Of a stretch of 64,000 nucleotides of DNA, positions 17,472 to 26,610 are shown piece after piece. The notes under the pieces were generated by a model. It was not told the DNA's origin, did no database searches, and saw only the letters and a list, made by a program, of their open reading frames with translations. Origin of the DNA: JAKZRT01 sp965247915 (lineage in GTDB: Bacteria; Pseudomonadota; Alphaproteobacteria; Rhodobacterales; Rhodobacteraceae); NCBI GenBank assembly GCA_965247915.1, contig OZ252048.1:806001-870000 (forward strand), written 5' to 3'. Position 1 is the stretch's first letter. The number at the start of each line of letters is the position of its first letter. A program made the position numbers and the translations under genes.

Positions 17472-18519
17472 TCTGGACACTTGAATGCCGCATAAATTCA
17501 ACGCTGCTCGTCGCCACAAGTTTCCGAAGAAACGATATCGGGTGACAAATTGGGCGGAGTACACCGAAATCCTGCGGCGTCGTGGCGATCTGACCATCTG
17601 GGTCACTGACGATACGCTGAAACAATGGCGAGCGCCGCGCCGGACGACTCCGGGAGGTCAGCCGAAATATTCGAACATTTCGATCGAGACCTGCCTGACT
17701 CTGCGTACGATTTACAAACTACCGCTGCGCCAGACCCAAGGGCTGATGCGCAGCATCGCTCGGCTGATGGGAGTAGACATTCCGGTGCCGGATTTCTCAA
17801 CACTGTCGCGCCGCGGGCTCGGCTTGAGATTGCCTGCAAAGCCTCGGGTCGACAGAACCGAGCCGATCCATCTGACCATGGACAGTACTGGATTGAAGAT
17901 CTTTGGCGAGGGCGAGTGGCTGCAGGTCAAGCATGAAACAAAGGCCAAACGCAAATCGTGGAGAAAGCTACACCTCGGCCTGGACCTCACAACCGGCGAG
18001 ATCATCTGCTCGGATCTGACGCTGGACCACGTCGGCGATAGCACGGCCTTGCCCGGGCTTCTGGATCAGTTCGACGGGCCGGTTTCGCGATTTCTGGCGG
18101 ATGGGGCCTATGACGGCACCCCGACCAGAAATCTGCTCACGGCGCGTTTTGGCGATGCAGTCGAGGTCATCATTCCACCGCCAAAAAACGCCGTTCTCGC
18201 CCTGAAATCGCGCGATGATCCATCCCTCCGCGACCAGCACATCGCCCAGATACAGACGTACGGCCGACTGGCATGGCAAGTCAGAAGCGGCTACAATCAG
18301 CGCAGTCGCGCGGAAGCACAAATTGGTCGTTGGAAAAGTGTGATCGGGCCGAAACTGAGATCGCGGCGGTTCGAAAATCAGAAAACTGAGGCACAGATCG
18401 GTGTGCGGGCTCTTAACAGAATGACCGAACTTGGCTGTGCCAGGTTTGAGTCAGTTGGCTGACCATTTTCACGGGTAAGGGTACTCCGCGCTTGTCCGGT
18501 GATTGATGCAACACGGCCC
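17419..18519 (+). mobile_element. IS5-family (IS903-like) element, copy 1
   Basis: 1101 bp, identical by eye to 57706-58806. The ends GACGTTGTTGCACGAAC and (reverse) GGGCCGTGTTGCATCAATC form imperfect inverted repeats of IS903/IS5 type. The flanks CTCCGAAGA and TCTCGAAGG resemble but do not match each other, so a clean 9-bp duplication is absent and rearrangement is likely. It interrupts the methyltransferase-nuclease gene. Confidence 0.85.
17485..18462 (+). CDS. IS5-family (IS903-like) transposase, copy 1
   Basis: A 325-residue DDE transposase: N-terminal NWAEYTEILRRRGDLTIWV (IS903-type start), D in LTMDSTGLKIFG, D in FLADGAYDG and E in RSRAEAQIGRWK. Full length, no internal stop. It is the same as the copy at 57772. 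Confidence 0.92.
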   Translation: MPHKFNAARRHKFPKKRYRVTNWAEYTEILRRRGDLTIWVTDDTLKQWRAPRRTTPGGQPKYSNISIETCLTLRTIYKLPLRQTQGLMRSIARLMGVDIPVPDFSTLSRRGLGLRLPAKPRVDRTEPIHLTMDSTGLKIFGEGEWLQVKHETKAKRKSWRKLHLGLDLTTGEIICSDLTLDHVGDSTALPGLLDQFDGPVSRFLADGAYDGTPTRNLLTARFGDAVEVIIPPPKNAVLALKSRDDPSLRDQHIAQIQTYGRLAWQVRSGYNQRSRAEAQIGRWKSVIGPKLRSRRFENQKTEAQIGVRALNRMTELGCARFESVG

Positions 18520-18575
18520 TCTCGAAGGTCCTTTTGGCGTTTGACACCTTCCTATGTTCCAGCGAAGGGCATGTC

Positions 18576-18878
18576 ATGAAGGCACCAGAAGCAATTTCGC
18601 TTCATGCGGATAGACTTGACTGGTGCTATTGGTCATGGCCGGTCAGAGACACGCCAGAATTCAGTGGGCTTTTCGAACTGTTTGACCGGGGCAATTTCGG
18701 TGCCGCCGATTTGTTTGGAAGGTTTTGCTGCATAGATTTCAAATCGGGGCTTGTGACCGTAAAAAACGATACTATCCAAGCATTCTATCGCGCGTCACAC
18801 ACCGATATTGACGAAAGAGAAACACAGACGCTCGTTGACCGCCTGGTTCAACCATTCGCAGGTTGGGCGTTGACCTAG
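18576..18878 (+). CDS. Hypothetical protein in a phage/satellite-like cassette
   Basis: About 100 residues, not recognised. I chose the ATG at 18576 because AAGGG lies 6 bases upstream; a TTG at 18534 would extend it. The protein is Trp/Phe/Cys-rich (DWCYWSWPVRDTPEF, FGRFCCIDFKSGLV) with no membrane segment. It is the first of five co-directional small genes leading to a primase fragment. Its GC content is lower than that of the core genes on the left. Confidence 0.5.
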   Translation: MKAPEAISLHADRLDWCYWSWPVRDTPEFSGLFELFDRGNFGAADLFGRFCCIDFKSGLVTVKNDTIQAFYRASHTDIDERETQTLVDRLVQPFAGWALT

Positions 18879-18902
18879 AACCCGACTAGTTTTCCCGGAC
18901 AA

Positions 18903-19154
18903 TTGCCTGAGGTCCTGCAAATCTTGGGGGTTTTCGAAGAGAAATGGCGCGGTGGCGCATCTACATTCACTCGGGTCAATAGGGGCCGCCCAAGGAAATT
19001 GGATCGGGCACTTGTTGCCTACAGAGAAATTTATCCAGACGGGCACGATTCCTCAGGTGACACTTGGAAGGTTGTCGCTGCCCGAACTTCAGAACATCTT
19101 GGATTGGTCGTCAGCGTAGACACCATTCGCCGTGGGTTGGGCAAAAAGAAGTAG
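18903..19154 (+). CDS. Hypothetical protein, small putative DNA-binding
   Basis: About 83 residues with a possible TTG start. A basic segment GRPRKLDRALVAYREIYPDG is followed by SVDTIRRGLGKK, which resembles the end of a helix-turn-helix. I do not recognise the family. The stretch 19155-19305 between this gene and the next holds no gene I can support. Confidence 0.4.
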   Translation: MPEVLQILGVFEEKWRGGASTFTRVNRGRPRKLDRALVAYREIYPDGHDSSGDTWKVVAARTSEHLGLVVSVDTIRRGLGKKK

Positions 19155-19305
19155 GATTGGGGCCAAAAGCTCAAAAAAGCCGGACTCCTTTAGGGCCAAA
19201 CTGGCGGCAAAACTACCCCGAAATTTTGCTGGTTTTGCCTTTCTATTCAGCGATAAAATCGCAGGATAACAAAAGCCATCACGCAACAACCGAAAGGAAA
19301 TGCGG

Positions 19306-19512
19306 ATGGCCAAATTATTCGACGATAACCGTCACTACACCCAAGACGACCCGGTGATATTGGAACTGCTTGGGTCTACCGACAAGCAGGCGCAGATGCG
19401 CTCTCACAAGCGCTCGCCCAGTTTTTACAGGATAGGCCGCAAGGTCGTTTATACAGGCCGCGACCTGAACGACTGGGCTGAAGCAAACCGCGTTGACACC
19501 GCAGCCGCATAG
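19306..19512 (+). CDS. AlpA/excisionase-like helix-turn-helix protein
   Basis: About 68 residues starting MAKLFDDNRHY. I chose the ATG at 19306 because AAGGA lies 7 bases upstream; the ATG at 19300 is too close to it. The centre (SPSFYRIGRKVVYTGRDLNDWAEANRV) has the winged-HTH pattern of MerR/AlpA-type small regulators and excisionases, which switch or excise integrated elements. It sits upstream of the primase fragment, as in P4-like satellites and Rhodobacterales genomic islands. No integrase is in the window. Confidence 0.65.
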   Translation: MAKLFDDNRHYTQDDPVILELLGSTDKQAQMRSHKRSPSFYRIGRKVVYTGRDLNDWAEANRVDTAAA

Positions 19513-19624
19513 GAAAAACACGCGCACGCAGGACACAGCACGGTCAATCCAGAATTCTCAAACTTTAACGCAAGAGAACATTACCCATGCCCCAGCCTGC
19601 TCGCGAGTATCAGGAGCCAGATAA

Positions 19625-19846
19625 TTGGCAGATTCCCCGAAAGAGCAGTGGGGTCCGGCGAGATTTAGAGTTTCACCGACCCCGGATAAGTCATCCAACA
19701 TCACGATCAAAGATCGCTTTCGCTGGGCGCTTGAGAGTCTGATTGCCGCCGGGCCGAAAGGCTGCGGGCCGTTCAAGGGCACGCACGCGCGATATGCTCT
19801 GCAGGCCAAGGTTGAACGCCTGCCCGATGTGGCGGACGCAGCATGA
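19625..19846 (+). CDS. Small winged-helix-like protein of the satellite cassette
   Basis: About 73 residues from a TTG start preceded by AGGAG at 8 bases. The core DRFRWALESLIAAGPKGCGP followed by FKGTHARYALQAKVERL looks like a small winged-helix module often seen before primases in Rhodobacterales phage-like elements (from memory). It overlaps the primase start by ATGA, so it is coupled to it. An alternative ATG frame from 19587 gives a 51-residue basic peptide and is less convincing. Confidence 0.5.
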   Translation: MADSPKEQWGPARFRVSPTPDKSSNITIKDRFRWALESLIAAGPKGCGPFKGTHARYALQAKVERLPDVADAA

Positions 19847-20340
19847 GCATGGACGCACACGGGCTTACTTATCGCTTGGGCGGCGCATGGCGCAACGGTA
19901 ACGGTCAGGCACCTTGCCCGGTCTGCCAGCCGGAGCAACGACGCGATCAGAAAGCCCTGAGCATCGACGAAAGCGGCGGCAATATCCTTTTGCATTGCTT
20001 CAAATCCGGGTGCGGATTTCAGGACATTGCGCGGGCGGCATCGTTGCCAATGGAAACTGCCCGAGCGGATACCGAGGCCCGTCGCAAGTCCGATGAAAAC
20101 CGGGCGGCATATGAAGCCGATAAACTGGCAAAGGCTCGGTCGCTTTGGGGTATTGCCAAGCCCATTCGCGGCACCAAAGCCGAAGACTACCTTCGCGGGC
20201 GGGGCATCAACTGTCACCTGCCGAACTGCTTGCGGTTTGTGCCCGACGTATATCACGGCCCGACCGCGACATGGGGCTGCGCAATGGTGGCGAATGTCGA
20301 ACCCACTGGCGGCGTTCACCGCACATCACCGCGATCCTAA
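19843..20340 (+). pseudogene. Zinc-ribbon primase/helicase, N-terminal fragment
   Basis: Residues 1-65 form a phage/plasmid primase zinc ribbon (CPVC ... LLHCFKSGCGF). This is followed by a charged helix and KAEDYLRGRGI...LRFVPDVYHG, the region preceding a Toprim domain in satellite and phage primases. At 20324 the reading frame runs into duplicated MATE-gene DNA and stops 16 bases later, so the Toprim and helicase parts are missing. Full-length relatives are several hundred residues. It was presumably the replication protein of the lost integrated element. Confidence 0.75.
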
Positions 20341-21047
20341 AGGCCCTGCCATTCGCGTCCCTGACCGAGATCAACGGCCTGCGTCGGATGGTTGCCAGCA
20401 GCCGCGATCTGACGCTGCGGTCGCTGGCACTGACGGTTTCGCTGGCGTATTTCGTTTCCCATGCCGGACGCGAGGGCGATGTCGATCTGGCGGCGACCGG
20501 TATTCTACTGCAGATTATCGGTTTTGCCAATTTTCTGCTGGATGGGCTAGCCACGGCGGTCGAGCAGCTTTCCGGTCGCGCGGTCGGGGCCAATTGGCTG
20601 CCGGCGTTCCAGCGCTCGATCCGGCTAGGACTGGGTTGGGGAGCAGTGCTGGCCGTCGGTTTCTTCGTCCTACTGCTTGGTCTGGGCGGGACGCTGATCG
20701 ACCTGATGGCCACCAACCCCGAGGTGCGTGCCGCCGGTCGCGTCTATCTGCCGGTCATGGCACTGATCGCGCTGACCGGAATGCCGGCCTATGTCTACGA
20801 TGGGGTGATGATCGGCGCGACAATGACTCGGATAATGCGCAACGGCATGGTGATTTCACTGGTGGGGTTTCTAGTGGTCGCTGCAGTTTTGGAGCCTTCC
20901 CTGGATCTGTGGGGGCTGTGGATCGCTCTGCATGCCATGCTGCTGATCCGCGCCGGGCTTTACGCTTACTGGATATCTCAGCAGACTAACCAGTTGTTCG
21001 ATCCGCCACGGCACGTGACTGCCGACCACGTGGAACCAACACTGTAA
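20324..21047 (+). pseudogene. 3' fragment of a MATE efflux transporter gene
   Basis: Reading from the duplication edge it encodes the last roughly 240 residues of the MATE protein at 54401-55780 (LKALPFASLTEINGLRRMVA ... HVEPTL). About half of the 12 membrane segments are present. It has no start of its own; the frame opens upstream only through unrelated primase sequence. Non-functional. Confidence 0.88.
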
Positions 21048-21117
21048 CCGTGCCACCGGCACCGCGAAACTGGCCAAGCTTGACACGCGGGGCCGTCCGG
21101 ATTCGGCCTCGTCGATC

Positions 21118-22272
21118 TCAGAGCTCGACGCGCTTCCACAGATGATCTTCGACATCCTTGCGGCGCAGAGCAACGCCCAAACCGGAACCAGCGGGCACAT
21201 CAACCATGCCGTCTTTCAGCGTTGCCTCGACCGGCGATTCGATCAAATCGACATATCCCGGCTCTAGGTTGAACTCCGGGAAGCACTCGAGCACGCTGAA
21301 GTTCGGGATTGATGCACCAAATTGCGCCGCCATCACTGTCGCCAAAGTGGTGCCGTAGTTATGCGGCGCCACCCTGAGATTATGCATCTCGCCCATGGCC
21401 GCAACCCGTCGCGCTTCGGACAGTCCACCCACGGTGCCGACATCCGGCTGCAATAGGGTGACGGCGCCGTCGCGCATGATCCGATCGAATGCAAAGCGGG
21501 TATAAACCCGTTCTCCAACGGCGATCGGGATGTCGGTGTCGAGATGCTGCATGGTGTCGGGCACGCCGGGGTCGACCGGCTCTTCGACAAAGCCGATGCC
21601 GAATGGTTCCAGCCGCCGCAGCAGCGGCTTGATCTGATCCATCGTCAGCCCGCCACCGAGGTCCAGCAGAATACCGATTCTCGGACCCACTGCCTGCCGC
21701 AGGTATTCGACCCGCTCGACTGCCAGATCCAGCACTGCGGCGTCGACCTGACGGTGCAACGGATGCCGGATCACCGTCAACTTGTCCAACTGGCCCAGCG
21801 GGTACAGCTTGAGTCCGCGCACTCCGGTATCGACCATGCGCTTGCCGGCCTCAGCGAATTCACGCCCCGATTGGCAGCCCATCCACCAGCCGTTGCCATA
21901 TATCTCCAGCCGATCACGGAAAGGGCCACCGAATAGGCTATGCACCGGCACGTCCAGAGCCTTGCCCTTGATATCCCACAGGGCCACCTCGATACCGCTC
22001 AGCGCCGATGTGGTGATGGCACCGCCGCCCCTGGTCCAGAAACCGCTGTCATACATCTCGCTCCACAATACCTCGACCGGGCCGGGATCTCGCCCCAGGA
22101 CTACCGAAGACAGCAATTGCGCCGCCATCTCGGCAGCGGCTGATGTGCCCATGCCATAGGCTATGCCGGCCTCGCCGATACCGCTGATGCCGGAATCGGT
22201 CTCTAACTCGATGATGACTCCGCGGCGGTTCCCGACCGGCACGACGAAGATATTGGCAGCGGTGACTTTCAT
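21118..22272 (-). CDS. Enolase-superfamily (mandelate racemase/muconate lactonizing) protein, copy 1
   Basis: A 384-residue protein, usually a sugar-acid dehydratase or racemase. It has an N-terminal capping domain (1-125) and then a barrel with acid-base K155 (GLKLYP), metal ligands D204 (LLDLGG), E230 (FVEEP) and E254 (VGERV), and H304 (VAPHNYG). The second Lys of the usual KxK is Tyr. A GGAGG box lies 4 bases before the ATG. The upstream AIPR fragment ends only 10 bases away. It is intact in both copies of the duplication. The substrate cannot be named from sequence; the catabolic genes near copy 2 favour a sugar acid. Confidence 0.85.
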   Translation of the reverse strand: MKVTAANIFVVPVGNRRGVIIELETDSGISGIGEAGIAYGMGTSAAAEMAAQLLSSVVLGRDPGPVEVLWSEMYDSGFWTRGGGAITTSALSGIEVALWDIKGKALDVPVHSLFGGPFRDRLEIYGNGWWMGCQSGREFAEAGKRMVDTGVRGLKLYPLGQLDKLTVIRHPLHRQVDAAVLDLAVERVEYLRQAVGPRIGILLDLGGGLTMDQIKPLLRRLEPFGIGFVEEPVDPGVPDTMQHLDTDIPIAVGERVYTRFAFDRIMRDGAVTLLQPDVGTVGGLSEARRVAAMGEMHNLRVAPHNYGTTLATVMAAQFGASIPNFSVLECFPEFNLEPGYVDLIESPVEATLKDGMVDVPAGSGLGVALRRKDVEDHLWKRVEL

Positions 22273-22282
22273 GCGACCTCCG

Positions 22283-23086
22283 TTACCCGGTTATCCCGTT
22301 GTGGTACATCGGGAAAAACAAGTGCTTCGCCTGATCGCTCAAGGTTTGGACGATGTCCTTGTTGACCTTTGTGTTGCCCAAACTAAGGCGCACGTTCTGC
22401 GCAAAAAGCGAGCCATCAGCGATGCCTCCCAGCTTTAGGAAGTCCTCAGCTTTAGCAGTGATCAGGAACAGCTTGGCTTTTTCGCCGGCAGCGAACTCCA
22501 GAAAGCCGTTGTCTGAAACATCGAACTCTGCTGTTCCTTCTACAACGTCAGGCGCGTCAATTTCGACATATCGGCCCGCGATCGCAGATCGGTCGTAGAC
22601 GGATATCACCGTGGCCTGCGCTGCTCGAACACCGTTCTCGTCTACAGTGCTGTTGGTGACAAACCACCCTCGAAGCGCGTAACCCTCTCGGAGCCGATCC
22701 TCCACCTTCATACGTTCCATCAGCTTAGAAAGCTCTGATCCAGGCATCTCGGCGATTGCCGCAGAAACTTGCTCTGGGGTGGAAAACTGGGCGATCGACC
22801 CAGCGAAATCCCTGATCGGCTGATCTCCAACTGTTCTCGCGTCGTTCTGACGGACTTTGGCCTGCAAGACGATGATCTCATTGTTGTCATGATCGACGTA
22901 GACCGCGTCGATACCCCGATCCGACGGGCCGTCGCAGATAGCATCGGCTGCTTCGACATCGTTCAGTCGGAGTATGTTCTCAAGGAACCACGCGAGAAAT
23001 GCAGCGGACTCTGTTCGCCCATCGCAAGTGTGTGCTTGCAAGACAGCCCCCGCGAGGTTGACATAGTTGAAATCTTCGGGGACCAC
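22283..23086 (-). pseudogene. AIPR-family (abortive phage infection type) protein, C-terminally truncated
   Basis: 267 residues from a GTG start with an excellent GGAGGT box 6 bases upstream. Residues about 45-85 carry GIDAVYVDHDNNEIIVLQAK, a PD-(D/E)xK-like nuclease core with QxK in place of ExK. The end (NVRLSLGNTKVNKDI...MYHNGIT) is the start of the AIPR domain known from abortive infection proteins, which normally runs a few hundred residues further. A stop follows at once and the enolase-family gene begins 10 bases later, so the 3' part was deleted. The first 38 codons lie outside the duplicated segment. Confidence 0.72.
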
Positions 23087-23118
23087 AGAATACCTCCGGT
23101 TGAACGCGCGTACCTGCT

Positions 23119-23818
23119 ATGGTGAAAGCTGCCGATGCTACAGTTGAAGTAAAAGCGCTTGATCTTTGTTGCGGTCATGGAATTGTGGCAAAAGGACTGT
23201 TCGATGTGGGCGCACGTGTCACGTTTCGCGCCTGCGATGCTTGAGCTTGCCCGCCAAAAATCACCAAAAGTAGAGTTTGTTGAAGGGGACGCAACAGAGT
23301 TGACTTTTGAAGATAACACTTTCGATGCGGTCACGATGGGCTTCGGAATTCTTCACATCCCAAATTCAGAACGAGCCTTGACTGAGGCGAAACGCGTTTT
23401 GCGGCCAGGGGGCCATTTTGTATATTCCGTATGGCACGGGCCCGAAATTTCAGCGGTTTTCTGGATTGTTTTTGGTTCAATTCAAAGACTCGGTGATCCT
23501 TCTGTTGTTTTACCTCCAGCACCAGCGATACACGAATATGCGGATCAAAATGTTGCATTCGCGGCTTTGGAAGCCGCCGGGTTTTCTGATCCGCGCCTAG
23601 AAACGGTGAACAGTCATTGGACCGTAGACGACCCGGGCAAACCCTATGATTATTTCTTGGAAGGAACAGTGCGGGGAGCCGCCTTGCTGCGCAAGCAGCC
23701 CAAATCAAATCAAGATGCGATCCGAACTGCGATTAGTGAGGCGGTCAAACTTGAGTTCGGATCAAAAGGCCCCTGGCAGGTTCCAATTCCCGCGGCCATA
23801 GTATCCGCGACATCCTAA
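23119..23818 (+). pseudogene. Class I SAM-dependent methyltransferase with a frameshift
   Basis: The start (MVKAADATVEVKALDLCCGHG) carries motif I in one frame up to about 23220. The rest (FAPAMLELARQKSPKVEFVE, DNTFDAVTMGFGILHI, VLRPGGHF, C-terminal WQVPIPAAIVSATS) continues in the next frame to 23818. Comparison with UbiE-like methyltransferases suggests a few bases encoding G-L/D-D/E-F were lost at about 23218-23222. The N-terminus before motif I is also short. It is divergent from the AIPR gene by 32 bases. Probably inactive. Confidence 0.72.
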
Positions 23819-24016
23819 AGCACTTTAATTGACACCGTCAGGTCGGGTTCACCAGACGCTCATCATAAAACCCAAGGCGTGCGCTGCACTGCCGCAAAAT
23901 CTACGCCGCACTGCAACAGTGAATGCGGTCGTTTGTACTACTCGCAGCGAACTTCGACAAGCTCAATGACCGGATCGCGGACAAAGCGAGCATTGTAGGC
24001 ATCGTTTTTTTGACTG

Positions 24017-24985
24017 CTATCTTTCAGATGGGACGAAGCCGACACTTTTGTCGACTAGGTTTACGAGCGGCTCTCCGCGGTTGAATCTTGCGAGATTGTC
24101 CAAGAATTGGTGTGCCATGTCCTCTTCATACTCGGCGTAATAGCTGCTTGTATGTGGGGATATTACAATATTGGGAGCGGCCCATATCGGACGATTTGGA
24201 TCAAGAGGCTCGTTGTGAAAAACATCCAGCATTGCACCGGCGATCCTTCCCTCTTTTAGGGCTGCGATTAACGCGTCCTCGTCAACCGACTCACCCCTGC
24301 CCAAGTTCATGAATTTGGCACTGGGTTTCATTCCGGCAAAGAACTTCCGGTCATAATATCCTGTCGTCTCGGAAGTAAGAGGCAGAAGGCCAATAACCCA
24401 ATCAGTTTCGCTCAGGGCTGGCCCTGCGTCTTGCAAAGTAAATATTGTCCCAAAATCCGGATCGTTCTCACGGTAGCTACGGCCGACACCAGAAACATAG
24501 ACTCCAACTGTATGTAGCAGTTTCGCTATTCTTCTTCCGATCGAACCGACGCCGAAAATAACGGCACGTGACCCGGAAAGTTTTCCGGTTAGTCTGGTTT
24601 GCCAGTGCCGTTTTGCCTGCAACTCCCAAGTCTGCCGAAACAGTTTCAACTCGGAAAGCATGTAACCTAGAACATACTCGGCCATCACAAGGTCGAAAAT
24701 GCCTCTTGCGTTAGTTAATGCTATATCTGAGTCCGCCAATTCCGGCGACATAACTCGGTCGACGGCAGCGCCACACCAATGGACCCACTTCAAGTTGTCA
24801 GCCTTGCGCCACAGACTACTCATGTCCCGGCTCTGAAAATTCCACCCCAATAGAATGTCCGCTCCCGGCAAGACTTTCGTCAGCCGATCCCTATCTGCGG
24901 CACACACAAAATGATATTTAGTATCGACTTCTGTCAACTTTGGCACTTCCGCCAGATTTGTCGGCCCATTGACTACAATTTTCAT
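24017..24985 (-). CDS. D-isomer-specific 2-hydroxyacid dehydrogenase
   Basis: A 322-residue NAD(P)-dependent oxidoreductase. Its Rossmann loop is FGVGSIGRRIAKLL, catalytic Arg is in NLGRGESVDE, Glu in FHNEPLDP and His in SPHTSSYY. These enzymes interconvert 2-oxoacids and D-2-hydroxyacids (glyoxylate, hydroxypyruvate and others). I chose the ATG at 24985 because AAGGAG lies 7 bases upstream. It is AT-richer than the core genes and sits between the methyltransferase remnant and an IS1182, so it is accessory DNA. The substrate is unknown. Confidence 0.88.
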   Translation of the reverse strand: MKIVVNGPTNLAEVPKLTEVDTKYHFVCAADRDRLTKVLPGADILLGWNFQSRDMSSLWRKADNLKWVHWCGAAVDRVMSPELADSDIALTNARGIFDLVMAEYVLGYMLSELKLFRQTWELQAKRHWQTRLTGKLSGSRAVIFGVGSIGRRIAKLLHTVGVYVSGVGRSYRENDPDFGTIFTLQDAGPALSETDWVIGLLPLTSETTGYYDRKFFAGMKPSAKFMNLGRGESVDEDALIAALKEGRIAGAMLDVFHNEPLDPNRPIWAAPNIVISPHTSSYYAEYEEDMAHQFLDNLARFNRGEPLVNLVDKSVGFVPSER

Positions 24986-25073
24986 CTCACGCTCCTTGCG
25001 ATCAGCCATTCCATTGTATCCACAGCTTCAATAAATCCAAAATTCGTAAAATTGCCAATGTCCGCATTGTGCT

Positions 25074-26610
25074 TATTCTGTTGAAAAAGTCTTCTTGATT
25101 TTAGATCATCTCGCTGATTCAATCTCTGCATTGATGCGGGGGATTGGCGGCGATGTCGGGACCGAAGCAAGAGGCACAGAGCGCGCTTTTCTATGACTTC
25201 TCGATAGAAGACCACGTCCCGCAAGATCATCTGCTGCGGTCGATTGATCGCTTCGTCGATCTGTCCTGCATCCGCCAGCATCTCGCGCCATTTTACAGCT
25301 CAACCGGCCGCCCTTCGATTGATCCTGAGCTGCTGATCCGCATGCTGCTGGTGGGCTACTGCCTGGGCATCCGCTCGGAGCGGAGGCTGTGCGAGGAAGT
25401 GCATCTCAATCTGGCGTATCGCTGGTTTTGCCGCCTGGACCTGACAGATCAGGTGCCTGACCACTCGACATTCTCAAAGAACCGGCATGGCCGTTTCCGT
25501 GACAGTGACCTGCTGCGTCATCTCTTTGAGACGGTCGTGGCGCGTTGCATTGCCGAGGGGCTGGTCAGTGGCCAGCGCTTTGCGGCGGATGCCAGTCTCA
25601 TTGAGGCCGACGCAAATAAACAGAACTCCACCGCCAAAGAAGATTGGGATCACAGCACGATTGACCCCGATGACGCACCTCGTGCGGTGCGGGAATATCT
25701 CGACGTTCTGGATGACGCGGCCTTTGGCGCGGCGACGACCGTTGAACCGAAGTTCACGTCTCACTCCGACCCATCCAGTCAATGGACAGCGGCCCGCAAA
25801 GGTCCTGCGTTCTTTGCCTATTCAACCAATTATCTGATCGATACTGATCACGGTGTCATCGTGGACGTGGAAGCCACACGATCAATCCGACAGGCGGAGG
25901 TCGGGTCTGTGCGTACAATGCTGGATCGGGTCAAAGAAGGGTTTGGCCTGCATCCAGAGCGCATCATTGCTGACACGGCTTATGGTTCAGGCCCCATGCT
26001 TGGATGGTTGGTGGATCGCGGCATCGCTCCGCATATCCCGGTAATCGACAAAGCTGGCCGAACCGATGGCACCTGGACACGAGCCGATTTTGAATGGGAC
26101 GCTGAGAACGACCAGTACATCTGTCCCGAGGGACAGGCGTTGAAGCAGTTCCGCCGCAACTACTCAGACCCCAAGCGTGGCCCGTCCGACAAAGGCACTG
26201 CCAAGTATCGCGCGCTGAAACTGACTTGCCAAAGTTGCCCGTCCAAGGCGCGCTGCTGTCCCAACATGGATGCCCGATCCATCACCCGCGAAGAACACGA
26301 AGATGCCAGACAAGTTGCCCGAGACATCGCAAAAACCAGGCAATATGAAATCTCGATGAAGCTGCGGAAAAAAGTCGAGATGCTGTTTGCTCACCTCAAA
26401 CGCATTCTTGGCCTTGGACGGCTCCGATTACGCGGCCCATGCGGCGCAAACGATGAATTCCTCCTCGCTGCCACCGCCCAGAACCTTCGGAAACTGGCCA
26501 AGATCTTTCCTGCACCGCAGAAACCGCGAACAGCCTGACCAGAAAGGTGTTCGGGCTCACATACAACGGCCACTTTCTGCACCTGCAACACGTTGTTTTT
26601 CAACAGAATC
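25074..26610 (+). mobile_element. IS1182-family element, copy 1
   Basis: 1537 bp with ends TATTCTGTTGAAAAA and TTTTTCAACAGAATC. The copy at 30944-32480 is identical except for two or so bases. A 4-bp TGCT lies on both sides and may be a target duplication. Both IS1182 copies point the same way and enclose IS110::IS21, giving a 7.4-kb composite-transposon-like block (25074-32480). Confidence 0.9.
25153..26538 (+). CDS. IS1182-family transposase, copy 1
   Basis: A 461-residue DDE transposase: N-terminal helix bundle LLRSIDRFVDLSCIRQHLAP, D in FAADASLIEAD, D in IADTAYGSG, the zinc-like cluster LTCQSCPSKARCCPN, and E in RKKVEMLFAHLKRILG. Full length and uninterrupted. I preferred the ATG at 25153 to the TTG at 25144. 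Confidence 0.92.
   Translation: MSGPKQEAQSALFYDFSIEDHVPQDHLLRSIDRFVDLSCIRQHLAPFYSSTGRPSIDPELLIRMLLVGYCLGIRSERRLCEEVHLNLAYRWFCRLDLTDQVPDHSTFSKNRHGRFRDSDLLRHLFETVVARCIAEGLVSGQRFAADASLIEADANKQNSTAKEDWDHSTIDPDDAPRAVREYLDVLDDAAFGAATTVEPKFTSHSDPSSQWTAARKGPAFFAYSTNYLIDTDHGVIVDVEATRSIRQAEVGSVRTMLDRVKEGFGLHPERIIADTAYGSGPMLGWLVDRGIAPHIPVIDKAGRTDGTWTRADFEWDAENDQYICPEGQALKQFRRNYSDPKRGPSDKGTAKYRALKLTCQSCPSKARCCPNMDARSITREEHEDARQVARDIAKTRQYEISMKLRKKVEMLFAHLKRILGLGRLRLRGPCGANDEFLLAATAQNLRKLAKIFPAPQKPRTA

Larger units (their letters stand above)
20324..22972. repeat. Segmental duplication, copy 1 (2649 bp)
   Basis: These 2649 bases recur at 55057-57705 in the same orientation with only about four base differences that I could see (for example at 20603, 20636, 21929 and 22702). 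The left edge falls at CATCACCGCG inside the primase gene. The right edge is inside the AIPR-like gene, which continues intact here. It contains the 3' part of a MATE gene, a full enolase-superfamily gene and most of the AIPR fragment. Confidence 0.93.
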
